In this document: in pieces, positions 35,659-44,035 of the stretch
How positions within the stretch are numbered: position 1 is the stretch's first letter
Layout: the number at the start of each line of letters is the position of its first letter
Assembly (NCBI RefSeq): GCF_017497985.1
Contig: NZ_JAGDFV010000001.1
Coordinates: 1 to 64,000 of the forward strand
DNA from: Meiothermus sp. CFH 77666
GTDB lineage: Bacteria > Deinococcota > Deinococci > Deinococcales > Thermaceae
DNA: 64,000 bases
Direction: 5' to 3'
Made by a program: the position numbers and the translations under genes
Notes under the pieces: model-generated
Told to the model about the DNA's origin: nothing
Databases searched by the model: none
The model's input: the letters and a program-made list of their open reading frames with translations, nothing else

Positions 35659-37278
35659 TTAGGGCTGATTGCTGGCTGGCACAAAACGCTGAATACCCTT
35701 TCCCCGATTGAAAATGACAAACTGATTGGTTTTGACTTCCTGCCAATCCTCCCACTGACCATCTGGCCAGAGCACCCGCAGGCGTACCTGCTCTGCGCCG
35801 GCTAGGCCAAAGTGGATCCAACCCAGCCCTCCGCTCAGGTGCCCACCACCTACAGTCAGCTCGCGTCGCAGAACACGACTGGCAAGCTGTACTTCCAGCC
35901 AGGCTCCGATAGCATCGGGGTTGGGGCCTGGTTGTTGAAGCCGTACTTGTAACCAGTTGCCCAGTGCTTTGGCAGTGGGCGGGGTTGTGGAGCCAAGGCT
36001 GGCTCCCCCAATGTTGCGCCATATCTGGGCTCGGTCGAGCCGGTTGACCACCACGATATCCAGCAGCCCATCCGCATTGAAATCCATGACCTGAGCTCCG
36101 CGACCTCGCAGGAAACTGGCGACCCCAGCTTTGTCGCCGACTTCCACAAATGCGCCATCGGGCTTGCCCAAGAGCAGGTTATTGGGGTCGCGGGCGGCGG
36201 CATCCCGCATGAAACCCACATTCCCCTTAGACACGAACAAATCAATGAGGCCATCGTTGTTAATGTCCTCGAACTGCGCGTGCCAGGCTGTGGACATGTG
36301 CACATCTCCACCCGTGTAGGGGCGATGGGCGGTGACATTCCGCCGAAAGGCAATATCGGTATAACTGGGTTTGAGAGGTGTTTCCAGCATTTGCAGCTTG
36401 TTGTCGCCCATGCTGGTCAGGTAGTAGACCGGATAGCCGGAGCCAGTGAGGTCGTAGCTGGCAATACCCATTCCCCAGATTTGCAGGCGTTTCCAACCAT
36501 CGGCTTCGCTATACAGTCGGGGGGCTTGCCCAGGGCTTATTTGCCAGAGCTGTTCCTGGCCTCTGCCTTGGTAATACTCGCGGTCGTTGGAAACCCTCAG
36601 TGAAGGGGTTCCTGAGCGGTTCCAGTCGGAGAACAGCATCGAAAGCGCACAAAAGCTGGGCTCGAGTGCCAGGGGAGCAGCAAACCCCCTGCCCCCCGGA
36701 GCAGGGCGGTAGAGGGCATTCCCCCGGCAGCTTCCCCAGGGAAACTGGGTGCTGCGATTGATATAGGCTCCGGTAGCTAGGGTGGGCCAGCTCTGGCCTT
36801 TTTCCCAGGTTGCGGCGAAGGCGGTGGTCCAGGTGTTGCCTCCCTGGAACCCCCACAAACGGTTGGCATTCTCAAAGCGACAATTGCCCAGCCCACGCAA
36901 CAGGATATCCTCACCAGCCCTGAGCAGCGCGAGGTCGGTTTTGCCGTCGCTGTCAATGTCCAGGGGGTAGGCCCCCATTACTTGCTCGAGTTCGACCCCG
37001 GCAGTTTGTTCCCGGAAGCGCAGAACCCCGCCTGCAGCACTTTGATTGAGGTAGAATTTGGCCCGGTTGGCGCCGCCGGAGAGCACCAGTTCGGGCAGGC
37101 CATCGTTATTGCAGTCAAAAGCTGCCACCCCCCCACCCACCACAAAGTCGCCATCAAAGCGACTCTCGAGGCCCGAGGTCTGGGTCTCCTCCACGAAATT
37201 GGGTATAGCCACCTGGGCTATGGCGGAGCAAGGAAGAAATAACCCAAGGATACCAGGCAATATCCTCTTTGTGCTCAC
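35659..37278 (-). CDS. Secreted UnbV/FG-GAP (CRTAC1-like) protein
   Basis: 539 aa. Signal peptide with GILGLFLPCSAIAQ. Several FG-GAP/VCBS calcium-binding turns: AFDCNNDGLPELVL, DIDSDGKTDLALL, DINNDGLIDLFV and DFNADGLLDIVVV. The C-terminal 90 residues fit ASPIC/UnbV (WLQVRLQQPGPNPDAIGA, VGGGHLSGG, VLWPDGQWEDWQ). The start is GTG 37278, exactly 6 bases after TATCAT. A divergent haloperoxidase-like gene lies 413 bases away. Probably an extracellular binding or scaffold protein. Confidence 0.85.
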   Translation of the reverse strand: MSTKRILPGILGLFLPCSAIAQVAIPNFVEETQTSGLESRFDGDFVVGGGVAAFDCNNDGLPELVLSGGANRAKFYLNQSAAGGVLRFREQTAGVELEQVMGAYPLDIDSDGKTDLALLRAGEDILLRGLGNCRFENANRLWGFQGGNTWTTAFAATWEKGQSWPTLATGAYINRSTQFPWGSCRGNALYRPAPGGRGFAAPLALEPSFCALSMLFSDWNRSGTPSLRVSNDREYYQGRGQEQLWQISPGQAPRLYSEADGWKRLQIWGMGIASYDLTGSGYPVYYLTSMGDNKLQMLETPLKPSYTDIAFRRNVTAHRPYTGGDVHMSTAWHAQFEDINNDGLIDLFVSKGNVGFMRDAAARDPNNLLLGKPDGAFVEVGDKAGVASFLRGRGAQVMDFNADGLLDIVVVNRLDRAQIWRNIGGASLGSTTPPTAKALGNWLQVRLQQPGPNPDAIGAWLEVQLASRVLRRELTVGGGHLSGGLGWIHFGLAGAEQVRLRVLWPDGQWEDWQEVKTNQFVIFNRGKGIQRFVPASNQP

Positions 37279-37284
37279 CCAGTA

Positions 37285-37290
37285 ATGATA
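37285..37290 (-). promoter_or_regulatory. -10 box of a leaderless UnbV/FG-GAP transcript
   Basis: TATCAT on the minus strand, 6 bases before the GTG start. Confidence 0.5.
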
Positions 37291-37680
37291 TCCCAATATA
37301 GAGGGGCTACAAACTGAGATGTTTTTCAATCAAAACGCAATTTCAGCTAAATGGAGTGCTCTTCACAAAAATCGAGCCATCCGGGACTAAGAATCTTTTG
37401 TGTTGGACAGAACCGTGGCCGCCTGGAAACTCGAAACCCAAGCACCCGTGGGCCGGGCCGGCCCACGCCCGGGTACGTAACTAGTGTCTGGGCCAGACGC
37501 AACGCAGACAAGCGCGCTCACCGTGGTGAGGCACGTTTGCTTGTCCCTTCTCGTTTTCGTGGGCGGCCACGTCTGTGGAGAGCGCAATAAAGCGGCATCG
37601 AACGCGCCTTTTTTCTTGCTGGAAGTGGCGGCTAAATGACCACCGCGTAACCTCCTTGCAAATTCGGCAGCGAGAAGCGC
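37291..37680. other. Structured intergenic region between divergent genes
   Basis: About 390 bases without a gene. Bases 37430-37560 contain several inverted repeats: GTGGGCC-GGGCC-GGCCCAC, the odd palindrome GTCTGGGCCAGAC, and CTCACC-GT-GGTGAG enclosed by GACAAGC and GCTTGTC. This density suggests structured RNA or protein-binding DNA. TAGACT at 37681 belongs to the rightward gene. Confidence 0.45.
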
Positions 37681-37686
37681 TAGACT
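37681..37686 (+). promoter_or_regulatory. -10 box for the haloperoxidase-like gene
   Basis: TAGACT, 5 bases before the ATG at 37692. TTGCAA lies 19 bases further upstream as a possible -35. Confidence 0.45.
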
Positions 37687-37691
37687 AAGTT

Positions 37692-38954
37692 ATGGGCCTA
37701 TTGAGAAAACCACAGGCTCCGAAGGTATTCAGTTACTGGATGGTAGCTTTGTTGCTGATCGGCTCGAGTCCGGGGTGGGCCCAGTTTGTTCAATCCAGGG
37801 CCTGGATAGCAACTGCCACGCCTACAATAGAGCGCTCTTTGGCGCAGTTGCAGACCGACCCCAGGCAGCCTGCCAGTAACCTGAGCTGGGACACCCTGAG
37901 CGAACTCCAACGACTGGAATTGCTTGGTATCCAGACCCAGATGTTCTCGCCTCCCCGCACGGCACGGGCCCTGGCCCTGCTCACAGTAGCGATGAACGAT
38001 AGCCTGTATCTGTTGCGTAACCACCCCGAAGCCGAGCCCAATGTTGTAACAGCCTTCGCGGCGCAGGAGGTCATGCTCTACCTGCACCCCACTTTTCCCA
38101 ACCTGAAAGATGCTCTTCGCCAGACCGTGGCTGCAATTTATGCCAGGGCCTCGAGTGCTGGATTTGCAGAGAAAAATCTGCAGCTTTCTCGAGAAATTGG
38201 GCGACAAGTCGGGCTTCAGATCGTGGCCTGGGGCCGTCGGGATGGCGCAGCTCGCCAGATTATTCCCACCTACCCGGCCCCAGCGCCCGGCGTCTGGGTT
38301 TTGCCCCTGGGTCGCCCGGCCGTCGAGCCGGGTTGGGGCAGCGTGACCCCTATTGGCGTGAGGCTTGAAGCGCTAGCCCGCTCAAGTCCGCCTCCGGATT
38401 GGAACTCCCCCGAATATGAACGGGAACGCACTTTATTTTGGGCCGAGCAGCAAAAACTGAACGACTATGGACGACAGATTGCCGATAGGTGGGCAGGGGA
38501 TCCTGGTACGGTTACGCCCGCAGGGCTCTGGCAGGAGGCCGCAGTCGAAATTTTACAAAAGCGGCAATCCCAGGCCGCAGATGCAGTTGCGATATTAGCA
38601 GCCCTTAATGTGGCCATGCACAACTCCTTCATAGCATGCTGGCGTGACAAATACATATACTACACGGCCCGACCCGATCAGTGGGTAGCTACCTTTGACA
38701 AACGCTGGCGGCCGTATCTGCGCACACCCCGTTTCCCCGCCTATCCTTCGGGCCACTCGACGGTGAGTGGCGCGGCTGCTACCATCCTGACCGCTTTTTT
38801 CCCCAGCGAAGCCAAAACCTGGAACGAAATGGCCAAAGAGGCCTCCTATTCGCGCATCATTGCGGGCATCCACTGGTTTATTGATGGTAGTGGCGGATTG
38901 GATCTGGGGGAGCGCGTGGCCAGGCAAGTCCTGGAAGTACTCCAGAAGCCGTAA
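37692..38954 (+). CDS. Vanadium-dependent haloperoxidase-like / PAP2 superfamily protein, secreted
   Basis: 420 aa with a signal peptide (WMVALLLIGSSPGWA). Mostly helical. The C-terminal catalytic blocks of the vanadate/phosphate site are RPDQWVATF, PAYPSGHSTVSGAAA and SRIIAGIHWFIDGSGG: Ser-Gly-His plus the later Arg and His. This fits vanadium haloperoxidases, but PAP2 phosphatases use the same residues, so the reaction (halide oxidation or phosphoester hydrolysis) cannot be settled by sequence. The ATG follows TAGACT by 5 bases. Confidence 0.85.
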   Translation: MGLLRKPQAPKVFSYWMVALLLIGSSPGWAQFVQSRAWIATATPTIERSLAQLQTDPRQPASNLSWDTLSELQRLELLGIQTQMFSPPRTARALALLTVAMNDSLYLLRNHPEAEPNVVTAFAAQEVMLYLHPTFPNLKDALRQTVAAIYARASSAGFAEKNLQLSREIGRQVGLQIVAWGRRDGAARQIIPTYPAPAPGVWVLPLGRPAVEPGWGSVTPIGVRLEALARSSPPPDWNSPEYERERTLFWAEQQKLNDYGRQIADRWAGDPGTVTPAGLWQEAAVEILQKRQSQAADAVAILAALNVAMHNSFIACWRDKYIYYTARPDQWVATFDKRWRPYLRTPRFPAYPSGHSTVSGAAATILTAFFPSEAKTWNEMAKEASYSRIIAGIHWFIDGSGGLDLGERVARQVLEVLQKP

Positions 38955-39177
38955 AAAGGCTTTGAGCTGGTTAGCAACAAGGTTGTCTGAAGCCTTGTTT
39001 GTGCCGCCTCTTCACTCGGTCGCCGGGTAGCTACAAATCTTGGTGAGGAGTGCTCTGGTCGGCAGCACAGAGGCGTATCATAGCCGCACTGTCCTCGACT
39101 TCAAAGGGCGGAAAATTGTGCAAAACGCGGTAAGCTATAGCAAACAACGTGCTTACCTTACAGGTAGAAGAGGCACT

Positions 39178-40218
39178 ATGAACCGACCCATTCACGTTGC
39201 GCTGATCGGCTATGGTTTTGCTGGACGGGTGTTTCATGCACCGATAATTCAGAACGTTCCGGGTTTGCGTTTGGTAACGGTTGCCAGCAGCAAGCCCGAA
39301 AAGGTCAAATCGGACTGGCCCGACCTCTGGGTGAGTGAGTCCATCGAGGAAGTAATTAACCACTCTGAGCTTGATCTGGTGGTGATTGCTACGCCCAACG
39401 CTACCCACTTCGACCTGGCCCGGCGGGCCCTGCAAGCCGGAAAGCATGTGGTAGTGGACAAACCCTTTACCATTCTTGCAAGCGAGGCCAGAGCGCTGGC
39501 GAGCCTGGCTGCCGAGCGGGGCAAAGTGCTTTCGGTTTACCAGAACCGTCGCTGGGACGGCGATTTTTTGACCTTGCGCAAGCTGGTGTTGCAGGGTGTG
39601 CTGGGGGAGGTGGTCTACCTCGAGTCCCACTTCGACCGCTACCGCCCCGAGGTGCAGAACCGCTGGCGCGACCAGGCCGGGCCGGGCAGTGGCCTCTGGT
39701 ACGACCTGGGGCCGCATCTGGCCGACCAGGCGCTCGAGCTTTTCGGCATGCCCCAGGCAGTGTATGCCGATATTGCCCAGCAACGCTACCAGGCCCAGGC
39801 CCCGGACTACTTTCACGTGCTGCTGCGCTACCCCAGGCTGCGGGTGGTGCTGCACGCCAGCGCCCTGGTGCCGGGGGGAAGCCCGCGGTTTGTGGTGCAT
39901 GGAACGGAGGCCAGTTTTGCGTCCAGGGGGCTCGATGGCCAGGAAGCGCTGCTCAAACAAGGCCTCCGTCCGGGGCAGGAAGGCTGGAGTCCTGCGCTCT
40001 CGGAAGGCTGGCTCTACCGGCCCGATCAGGCGGCGGAGCCCGTGCCCATGGAGCCTGGGGACTATCGGCGCTTTTACGAGGGGGTGCGCGATGCCATCCG
40101 GCAAGAGGGGCCCAACCCGGTGCCCCCGGAGCAGGCAGTGCGGCTAATGGAGGTGCTCGAGGCCGCTATAGAAAGCGCTAACGAACATCGGGAGATACCC
40201 CTGGGGGTGAACGGATGA
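39178..40218 (+). CDS. Gfo/Idh/MocA family oxidoreductase
   Basis: 346 aa. An NAD(P)-dependent dehydrogenase of sugars or similar compounds. The Rossmann start is VALIGYGFAGRVFHAP; the conserved DLVVIATPNATHF strand and the EKP-like block VVVDKPFTIL follow; the C-terminal alpha/beta domain contains GSGLWYDLGPHLADQ. The ATG at 39178 is chosen for the exact family start MNRPIHVALIG; the frame is open well upstream. It is first of three genes that overlap one another by four bases (ATGA), so they form an operon. Confidence 0.9.
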   Translation: MNRPIHVALIGYGFAGRVFHAPIIQNVPGLRLVTVASSKPEKVKSDWPDLWVSESIEEVINHSELDLVVIATPNATHFDLARRALQAGKHVVVDKPFTILASEARALASLAAERGKVLSVYQNRRWDGDFLTLRKLVLQGVLGEVVYLESHFDRYRPEVQNRWRDQAGPGSGLWYDLGPHLADQALELFGMPQAVYADIAQQRYQAQAPDYFHVLLRYPRLRVVLHASALVPGGSPRFVVHGTEASFASRGLDGQEALLKQGLRPGQEGWSPALSEGWLYRPDQAAEPVPMEPGDYRRFYEGVRDAIRQEGPNPVPPEQAVRLMEVLEAAIESANEHREIPLGVNG

Positions 40219-40706
40219 ACCTTGAACAAGACCTGGCCGGAATTTCTGAACAGGAGGCCCGCTTGCGGTTTGAGCGGTTTGACGCCCAGACCGCCTGGGA
40301 GCTGGGGCAAAAACTCAAACAGGCTGCCGAGGCCTTGCACCGTGCAATCGCGATTGACATCAGTTTTTTTGGTCAAACCCTGTTCTTTTACGCCATGAGC
40401 GGCACCAGCCCCGATAATGCCGAGTGGGCCAGGCGGAAGCGCAACGTGGTACAGCGCTTTCACCGCAGCTCCTACGCGGTGGGCCTGATGCTCAAGCAGA
40501 AGCAGAATAGCCTCGAGGAGCGCGGTCTGGATGCCCGCGATTACGCTGCCCACGGGGGGAGTTTCCCCATCTTCGTTCAGGGTGTGGGCTGTATTGGGGC
40601 TATCACGGTCTCGGGCCTGCCACAGCGCGAAGACCATGAGCTGGTGGTGGAGGTGCTGGCCGACTACCTGGAGGTACCCTACGAGGAGCTGGCCCTCGAC
40701 CCATGA
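40215..40706 (+). CDS. UPF0303 / GlcG-HbpS-like protein
   Basis: 163 aa. The family is related to the haem-degrading HbpS/GlcG fold; members are of unclear function. Recognised by AIAIDISFFGQTLFFYAMSG, WARRKRNVVQRFHRSS and AAHGGSFPIFVQGVG with GAITVSGLPQREDH near the end. The ATG overlaps the oxidoreductase stop, and its own stop overlaps the next start, so it is central in a coupled operon. Nothing in the sequence proves haem binding. Confidence 0.85.
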   Translation: MNLEQDLAGISEQEARLRFERFDAQTAWELGQKLKQAAEALHRAIAIDISFFGQTLFFYAMSGTSPDNAEWARRKRNVVQRFHRSSYAVGLMLKQKQNSLEERGLDARDYAAHGGSFPIFVQGVGCIGAITVSGLPQREDHELVVEVLADYLEVPYEELALDP

Positions 40707-41896
40707 GCGGGATGGGTTCCACCTGCTTCGGCAGGGAGATGCTCTGGCACTGGCCGCTCGACCCGGCCATCACCTACCTCAATCACGGTACGGTGGGCGC
40801 TACCCCCAAAAAAGTGCTGGCCGTACAGCAAGCCCTGCGAGAGGAGATGGAGCGGCAGCCCGCCCGTTTTTTGCTCCGGGAGTTGTCGGCCCTGTCCGGT
40901 GCGTCGGATCGCCCGGTGCCCCGGCTGCGCGAAGCCGCCGAGGCGGTGGCCCGGTTTGTGGGCGCTCAAGGCCAGGATCTGGTGTTTGTGGACAACGCTA
41001 CCACCGGGGTCAACGCGGTGTTGCAATCCCTGGATTTGCGGCCAGGGGACGAAATTCTGATTACCAACCTGGCCTACGGCGCGGTGGTGAATGCCGCCCG
41101 CTTTGTGGCCGAGCGGGCCGGGGCTCGCCTGGTTACGGTAGCGCTCCCTTTCCCGCTCCCAGACAAGGCGCCACTTGTCTCGGCGGTGGCCGAGGCCCTG
41201 ACCCCCCGCACGCGACTGGCCATCCTCGACCACATCACCTCCGAGACCGCGCTGGTGCTACCCCTGGCCGAGATGGCGGCCTGCTGCCGGGCTGCGGGGG
41301 TGCCGGTGCTGGCCGATGGGGCCCACGCGCCAGGGGCCATTCCGCTGGACATTCCCAGCCTGGGGGTGGACTACTACACCGGCAACCTGCACAAGTGGGC
41401 GCTGGCCCCCAAAGGATGTGGCATTTTGTGGGCGGCCCCGGAGCGTCAGCCAGACCTGCACCCGCCGGTAATTTCCTGGGGCCTGGGGCAGGGCTTTACC
41501 CAGGCGTTCGACTGGGTGGGCACCAAAGACCCCACGCCCTATCTGTCTGCCCCGGCGGCCCTGGATCTGCTTCGGGAATGGGGCTGGGAGGCTATGCGCG
41601 GCTACAATCACCGCCTGGCCTGGGATGCGGCCTTGATGCTCACCAGCCGATGGGGGTTTGACCTACCTGCGCCCGAGGCGATGGTCGGGTGCATGGTTAC
41701 CCTGCCCCTGCCGGGGTCTTTGGGGAAAACCCCTGAGGAGGCGGCCCGCTTGCAGTACGCTCTCCTGTACGAGCACCGGCTCGAGGCCCCCATCCTGTGC
41801 CGGGATGAGCGCCTGTGGGTGCGGATCTCGGCGCAAATTTACAACGAACTCGAGGATGTAGAGCGCCTGGTTCGTGCCGTCGAGAGCTATCGCTAA
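40703..41896 (+). CDS. Class V aminotransferase (isopenicillin-N epimerase-like)
   Basis: 397 aa. A PLP-dependent enzyme of the NifS/epimerase fold. Seen: YLNHGTVGATPKKV near the N-terminus, DNATTGVNAVLQS, DHITSETALVLPL, the Asp of VLADGAHAPG, and the PLP lysine in TGNLHKWALAPKG. The C-terminal domain has WVRISAQIYNELEDVERLV. The ATG overlaps the upstream stop by four bases; a 10-bp terminator hairpin follows the stop. Substrate unknown; with the oxidoreductase it might act on one small metabolite. Confidence 0.88.
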   Translation: MSGMGSTCFGREMLWHWPLDPAITYLNHGTVGATPKKVLAVQQALREEMERQPARFLLRELSALSGASDRPVPRLREAAEAVARFVGAQGQDLVFVDNATTGVNAVLQSLDLRPGDEILITNLAYGAVVNAARFVAERAGARLVTVALPFPLPDKAPLVSAVAEALTPRTRLAILDHITSETALVLPLAEMAACCRAAGVPVLADGAHAPGAIPLDIPSLGVDYYTGNLHKWALAPKGCGILWAAPERQPDLHPPVISWGLGQGFTQAFDWVGTKDPTPYLSAPAALDLLREWGWEAMRGYNHRLAWDAALMLTSRWGFDLPAPEAMVGCMVTLPLPGSLGKTPEEAARLQYALLYEHRLEAPILCRDERLWVRISAQIYNELEDVERLVRAVESYR

Positions 41897-41900
41897 CTGG

Positions 41901-41930
41901 AAACGCCCGCAATGAGTCCTGCGGGCGTTT
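41901..41930. terminator. Bidirectional terminator between aminotransferase and tRNA-Ser
   Basis: A 10-bp perfect stem AAACGCCCGC with GCGGGCGTTT and a ten-base loop. It serves the rightward aminotransferase and lies three bases past the CCA end of the leftward tRNA. Confidence 0.75.
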
Positions 41931-41933
41931 GGC

Positions 41934-42024
<91 letters not shown>

Positions 42025-42100
42025 AGGGCAAACTGTACCTGCCTTGGCAGGCAACGTTGAGTGTACAGGGCGCTTCTGGGGGCGTCAAGCTGGGTAGGGT

Positions 42101-42106
42101 TATACT
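42101..42106 (+). promoter_or_regulatory. -10 box of a leaderless LmbE transcript
   Basis: TATACT, 6 bases before the GTG at 42113; no Shine-Dalgarno. Confidence 0.5.
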
Positions 42107-42112
42107 TTGGGG

Positions 42113-42778
42113 GTGCGTTTGCTTGCCGTCTTTCCCCACCCCGACGACGAAATAGGCGTTTCCGGCACCCTGGCCAAGCATGTTTTGCGGGGCGATGCGG
42201 CCCGGATTCTCTGGCTCACACGGGGCGAGCTGGCCAGTCAGTTTGGCGATATGCCCCCCGAAGAGGTGGCCCGTATCCGCGAAGGGCACGGCCATGCGGT
42301 GGCTGAAATGATTGGCGCAGAGGCTCAGTTTCTCGACTTTCCCGACTCGAGCCTGACCGGGGGCCGCGAAGAGGCCCTGGCCATAGCGCGGGTGGTGGCG
42401 AGCTGGAAGCCCGATGTGGTGGTGACCTGGAACCCCCACGATGTGCACCCCGACCACCGGGCCGCCTACTGGGCTACCCTCTCGGCGCTCAAGTTCTGTC
42501 GCATTCCCAAGCTGGTGGGCGAACCGCACCGCAACCCTGTGCGCCTGCTGCACTATTACCGCAGCGATATTCCAAGGCCTGCGTTGTATGTGGATGTGGG
42601 TGAAGAGGGTCAGGCGGTGGCCGACCGGGTGTTTGGCTTTTACCGCGATTTTTATCAGTGGGAGTATACCCTGGAGGCTTTCAGGGCGAATCGCTCGAGG
42701 CTGGGGGCCGAGGTTGGAGTAAAGTTTGCGGAGCGTTTTCAGGCAGAGGCTCCGCTGGCCCATCCTTATCTGGGTTGA
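42113..42778 (+). CDS. PIG-L / LmbE family deacetylase
   Basis: 221 aa. A zinc-dependent N-deacetylase of GlcNAc-type substrates, the family of BshB in bacillithiol synthesis. The metal site is seen as FPHPDDE near residue 10 and the later HPDH (NPHDVHPDHRAAY). The start GTG gives MRLLAVFPHPDDE, and lies 6 bases after TATACT. Its last 98 bases overlap the end of the ClC gene on the other strand. Bacillithiol is known in Deinococcus-Thermus, so BshB is a reasonable but unproven guess. Confidence 0.85.
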   Translation: MRLLAVFPHPDDEIGVSGTLAKHVLRGDAARILWLTRGELASQFGDMPPEEVARIREGHGHAVAEMIGAEAQFLDFPDSSLTGGREEALAIARVVASWKPDVVVTWNPHDVHPDHRAAYWATLSALKFCRIPKLVGEPHRNPVRLLHYYRSDIPRPALYVDVGEEGQAVADRVFGFYRDFYQWEYTLEAFRANRSRLGAEVGVKFAERFQAEAPLAHPYLG

Positions 42779-44012
42779 GCTCTCCGACCTCGAAACTGCC
42801 GCGTGGGCTGGTGAAGGTGTAGGCGGCAAAAGCGGCGATGAGGGTCAGCGGCAGCAGACTGTAGCCCCCAATTTCGCCCGCCAGTACCACGGCGGCAAAG
42901 GGTGCGCGGGCAATCCCTGCTAACAGCGAGGCCATGCCCACCAGGGCGGCGGTTTCCGGAGAGGGTGCGATAGAAGGGAAAACCTGGGCCAGCAGTTGGG
43001 CCAGAATGAGCCCGCTGAGGCCACCCAGGGTGAGGGCCGGGGTGAGCTGCCCCCCGTAGGCTCGCACACCACCGCCCAGAATCAGCAAGGCGAGCTGTAA
43101 CAGGAAGAGCATCCCCAGGAAAGGCAGCGTCAGGATGGGCGACGTGCCAAGCTGAACCCAGGACAGTCCGCTCCCAATGGCCTCGGGCATCGAGAGCAAG
43201 ACCCCCGCCAGCACCAGCCCGAAGAGGGCGTGGCGTACTCCAAAGGTAAGGCGGCGCAAAACGCGTTGCAGAAAGCGCTCGGCCTCGAGCCACAGGGTGC
43301 CCACCCCGGCGCACACCAGCCCAATCGCCAGCCCAAACAGAAGCTGCGGCCACTCCAGAGGCCCCGGGGTGAGCTCGAGCAGAGGGCCATACCCGTGAAA
43401 GAGCCCGTACACCGTGAAGCCCGCCAGTGCGCCGATCAGTGCGGGGGCCAGGGCGCCGACCTCGAGCGCCAGCCCCCGGTAGACAATCTCGCTGGCCAGG
43501 AGCGCTCCGGCCATGGGCGCATGGAAGGCCGAGGCAAACCCCGCCGCCATGCCCGCAAAGGGCAGAAACCGACTCGACTCCCCCAGCGGAATACGTCGCC
43601 CCATCACGCTGCCGACCCACAGGCCCAGCGCGGCCATAGGCCCCTCGCGGCCCAGGGGGGAGCCTGCGCCCAGCTGTACCAGCGAACCGATGATGCCCCG
43701 AAAATACTCGCTGGCCCGTACCGGGCGGCCCGTGCGGTAGGCCGCCAGGAGCCAGCCCAGCCCCCGGCCCGAGCCCAGGTAGCTCGAGGCGGCGAACACC
43801 AGCGGCAACAACAGGGCCAGCCACCAGAAGGCGGGCCCACGGAAAATCTGCGAAAGGCCCCCTTCCCCCGGCAGGCCGGGGGGCAGGTAACCCAGGGTTT
43901 CGCCCAGCAGATAGCGCTCGATTACCCCCAGCACGAACACAAACCCGGCGGCAAAAACCCCGGTGAGGGCCCCCACGAAAGCGCTGTAGAGGATGAGCGC
44001 ACCAATCTGCAT
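42681..44012 (-). CDS. ClC-type chloride channel or transporter
   Basis: 443 aa from ATG 44012; GTG 44021 is an alternative. The open frame extends further upstream over the end of the preceding gene, which I reject as coding. About ten hydrophobic helices. Signatures are GSGRGLG, PLGREGPMAALG (the GREGP motif), FHAPMAGALLASEIV and YGGQLTPALTLGG. There is no CBS domain at the C-terminus. The tail overlaps the convergent deacetylase gene by 98 bases. It is last in the leftward run from 47238. Confidence 0.88.
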   Translation of the reverse strand: MQIGALILYSAFVGALTGVFAAGFVFVLGVIERYLLGETLGYLPPGLPGEGGLSQIFRGPAFWWLALLLPLVFAASSYLGSGRGLGWLLAAYRTGRPVRASEYFRGIIGSLVQLGAGSPLGREGPMAALGLWVGSVMGRRIPLGESSRFLPFAGMAAGFASAFHAPMAGALLASEIVYRGLALEVGALAPALIGALAGFTVYGLFHGYGPLLELTPGPLEWPQLLFGLAIGLVCAGVGTLWLEAERFLQRVLRRLTFGVRHALFGLVLAGVLLSMPEAIGSGLSWVQLGTSPILTLPFLGMLFLLQLALLILGGGVRAYGGQLTPALTLGGLSGLILAQLLAQVFPSIAPSPETAALVGMASLLAGIARAPFAAVVLAGEIGGYSLLPLTLIAAFAAYTFTSPRGSFEVGELNPDKDGPAEPLPENAPQTLLQPRPPASSDSP

Positions 44013-44035
44013 AAGAATCACGGCACTGAGGCCGA

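Noticed and set aside
39031-40104. 357-codon frame antisense to the oxidoreductase
   Set aside because: No recognisable motif, and the sense gene is a complete Gfo/Idh/MocA enzyme.
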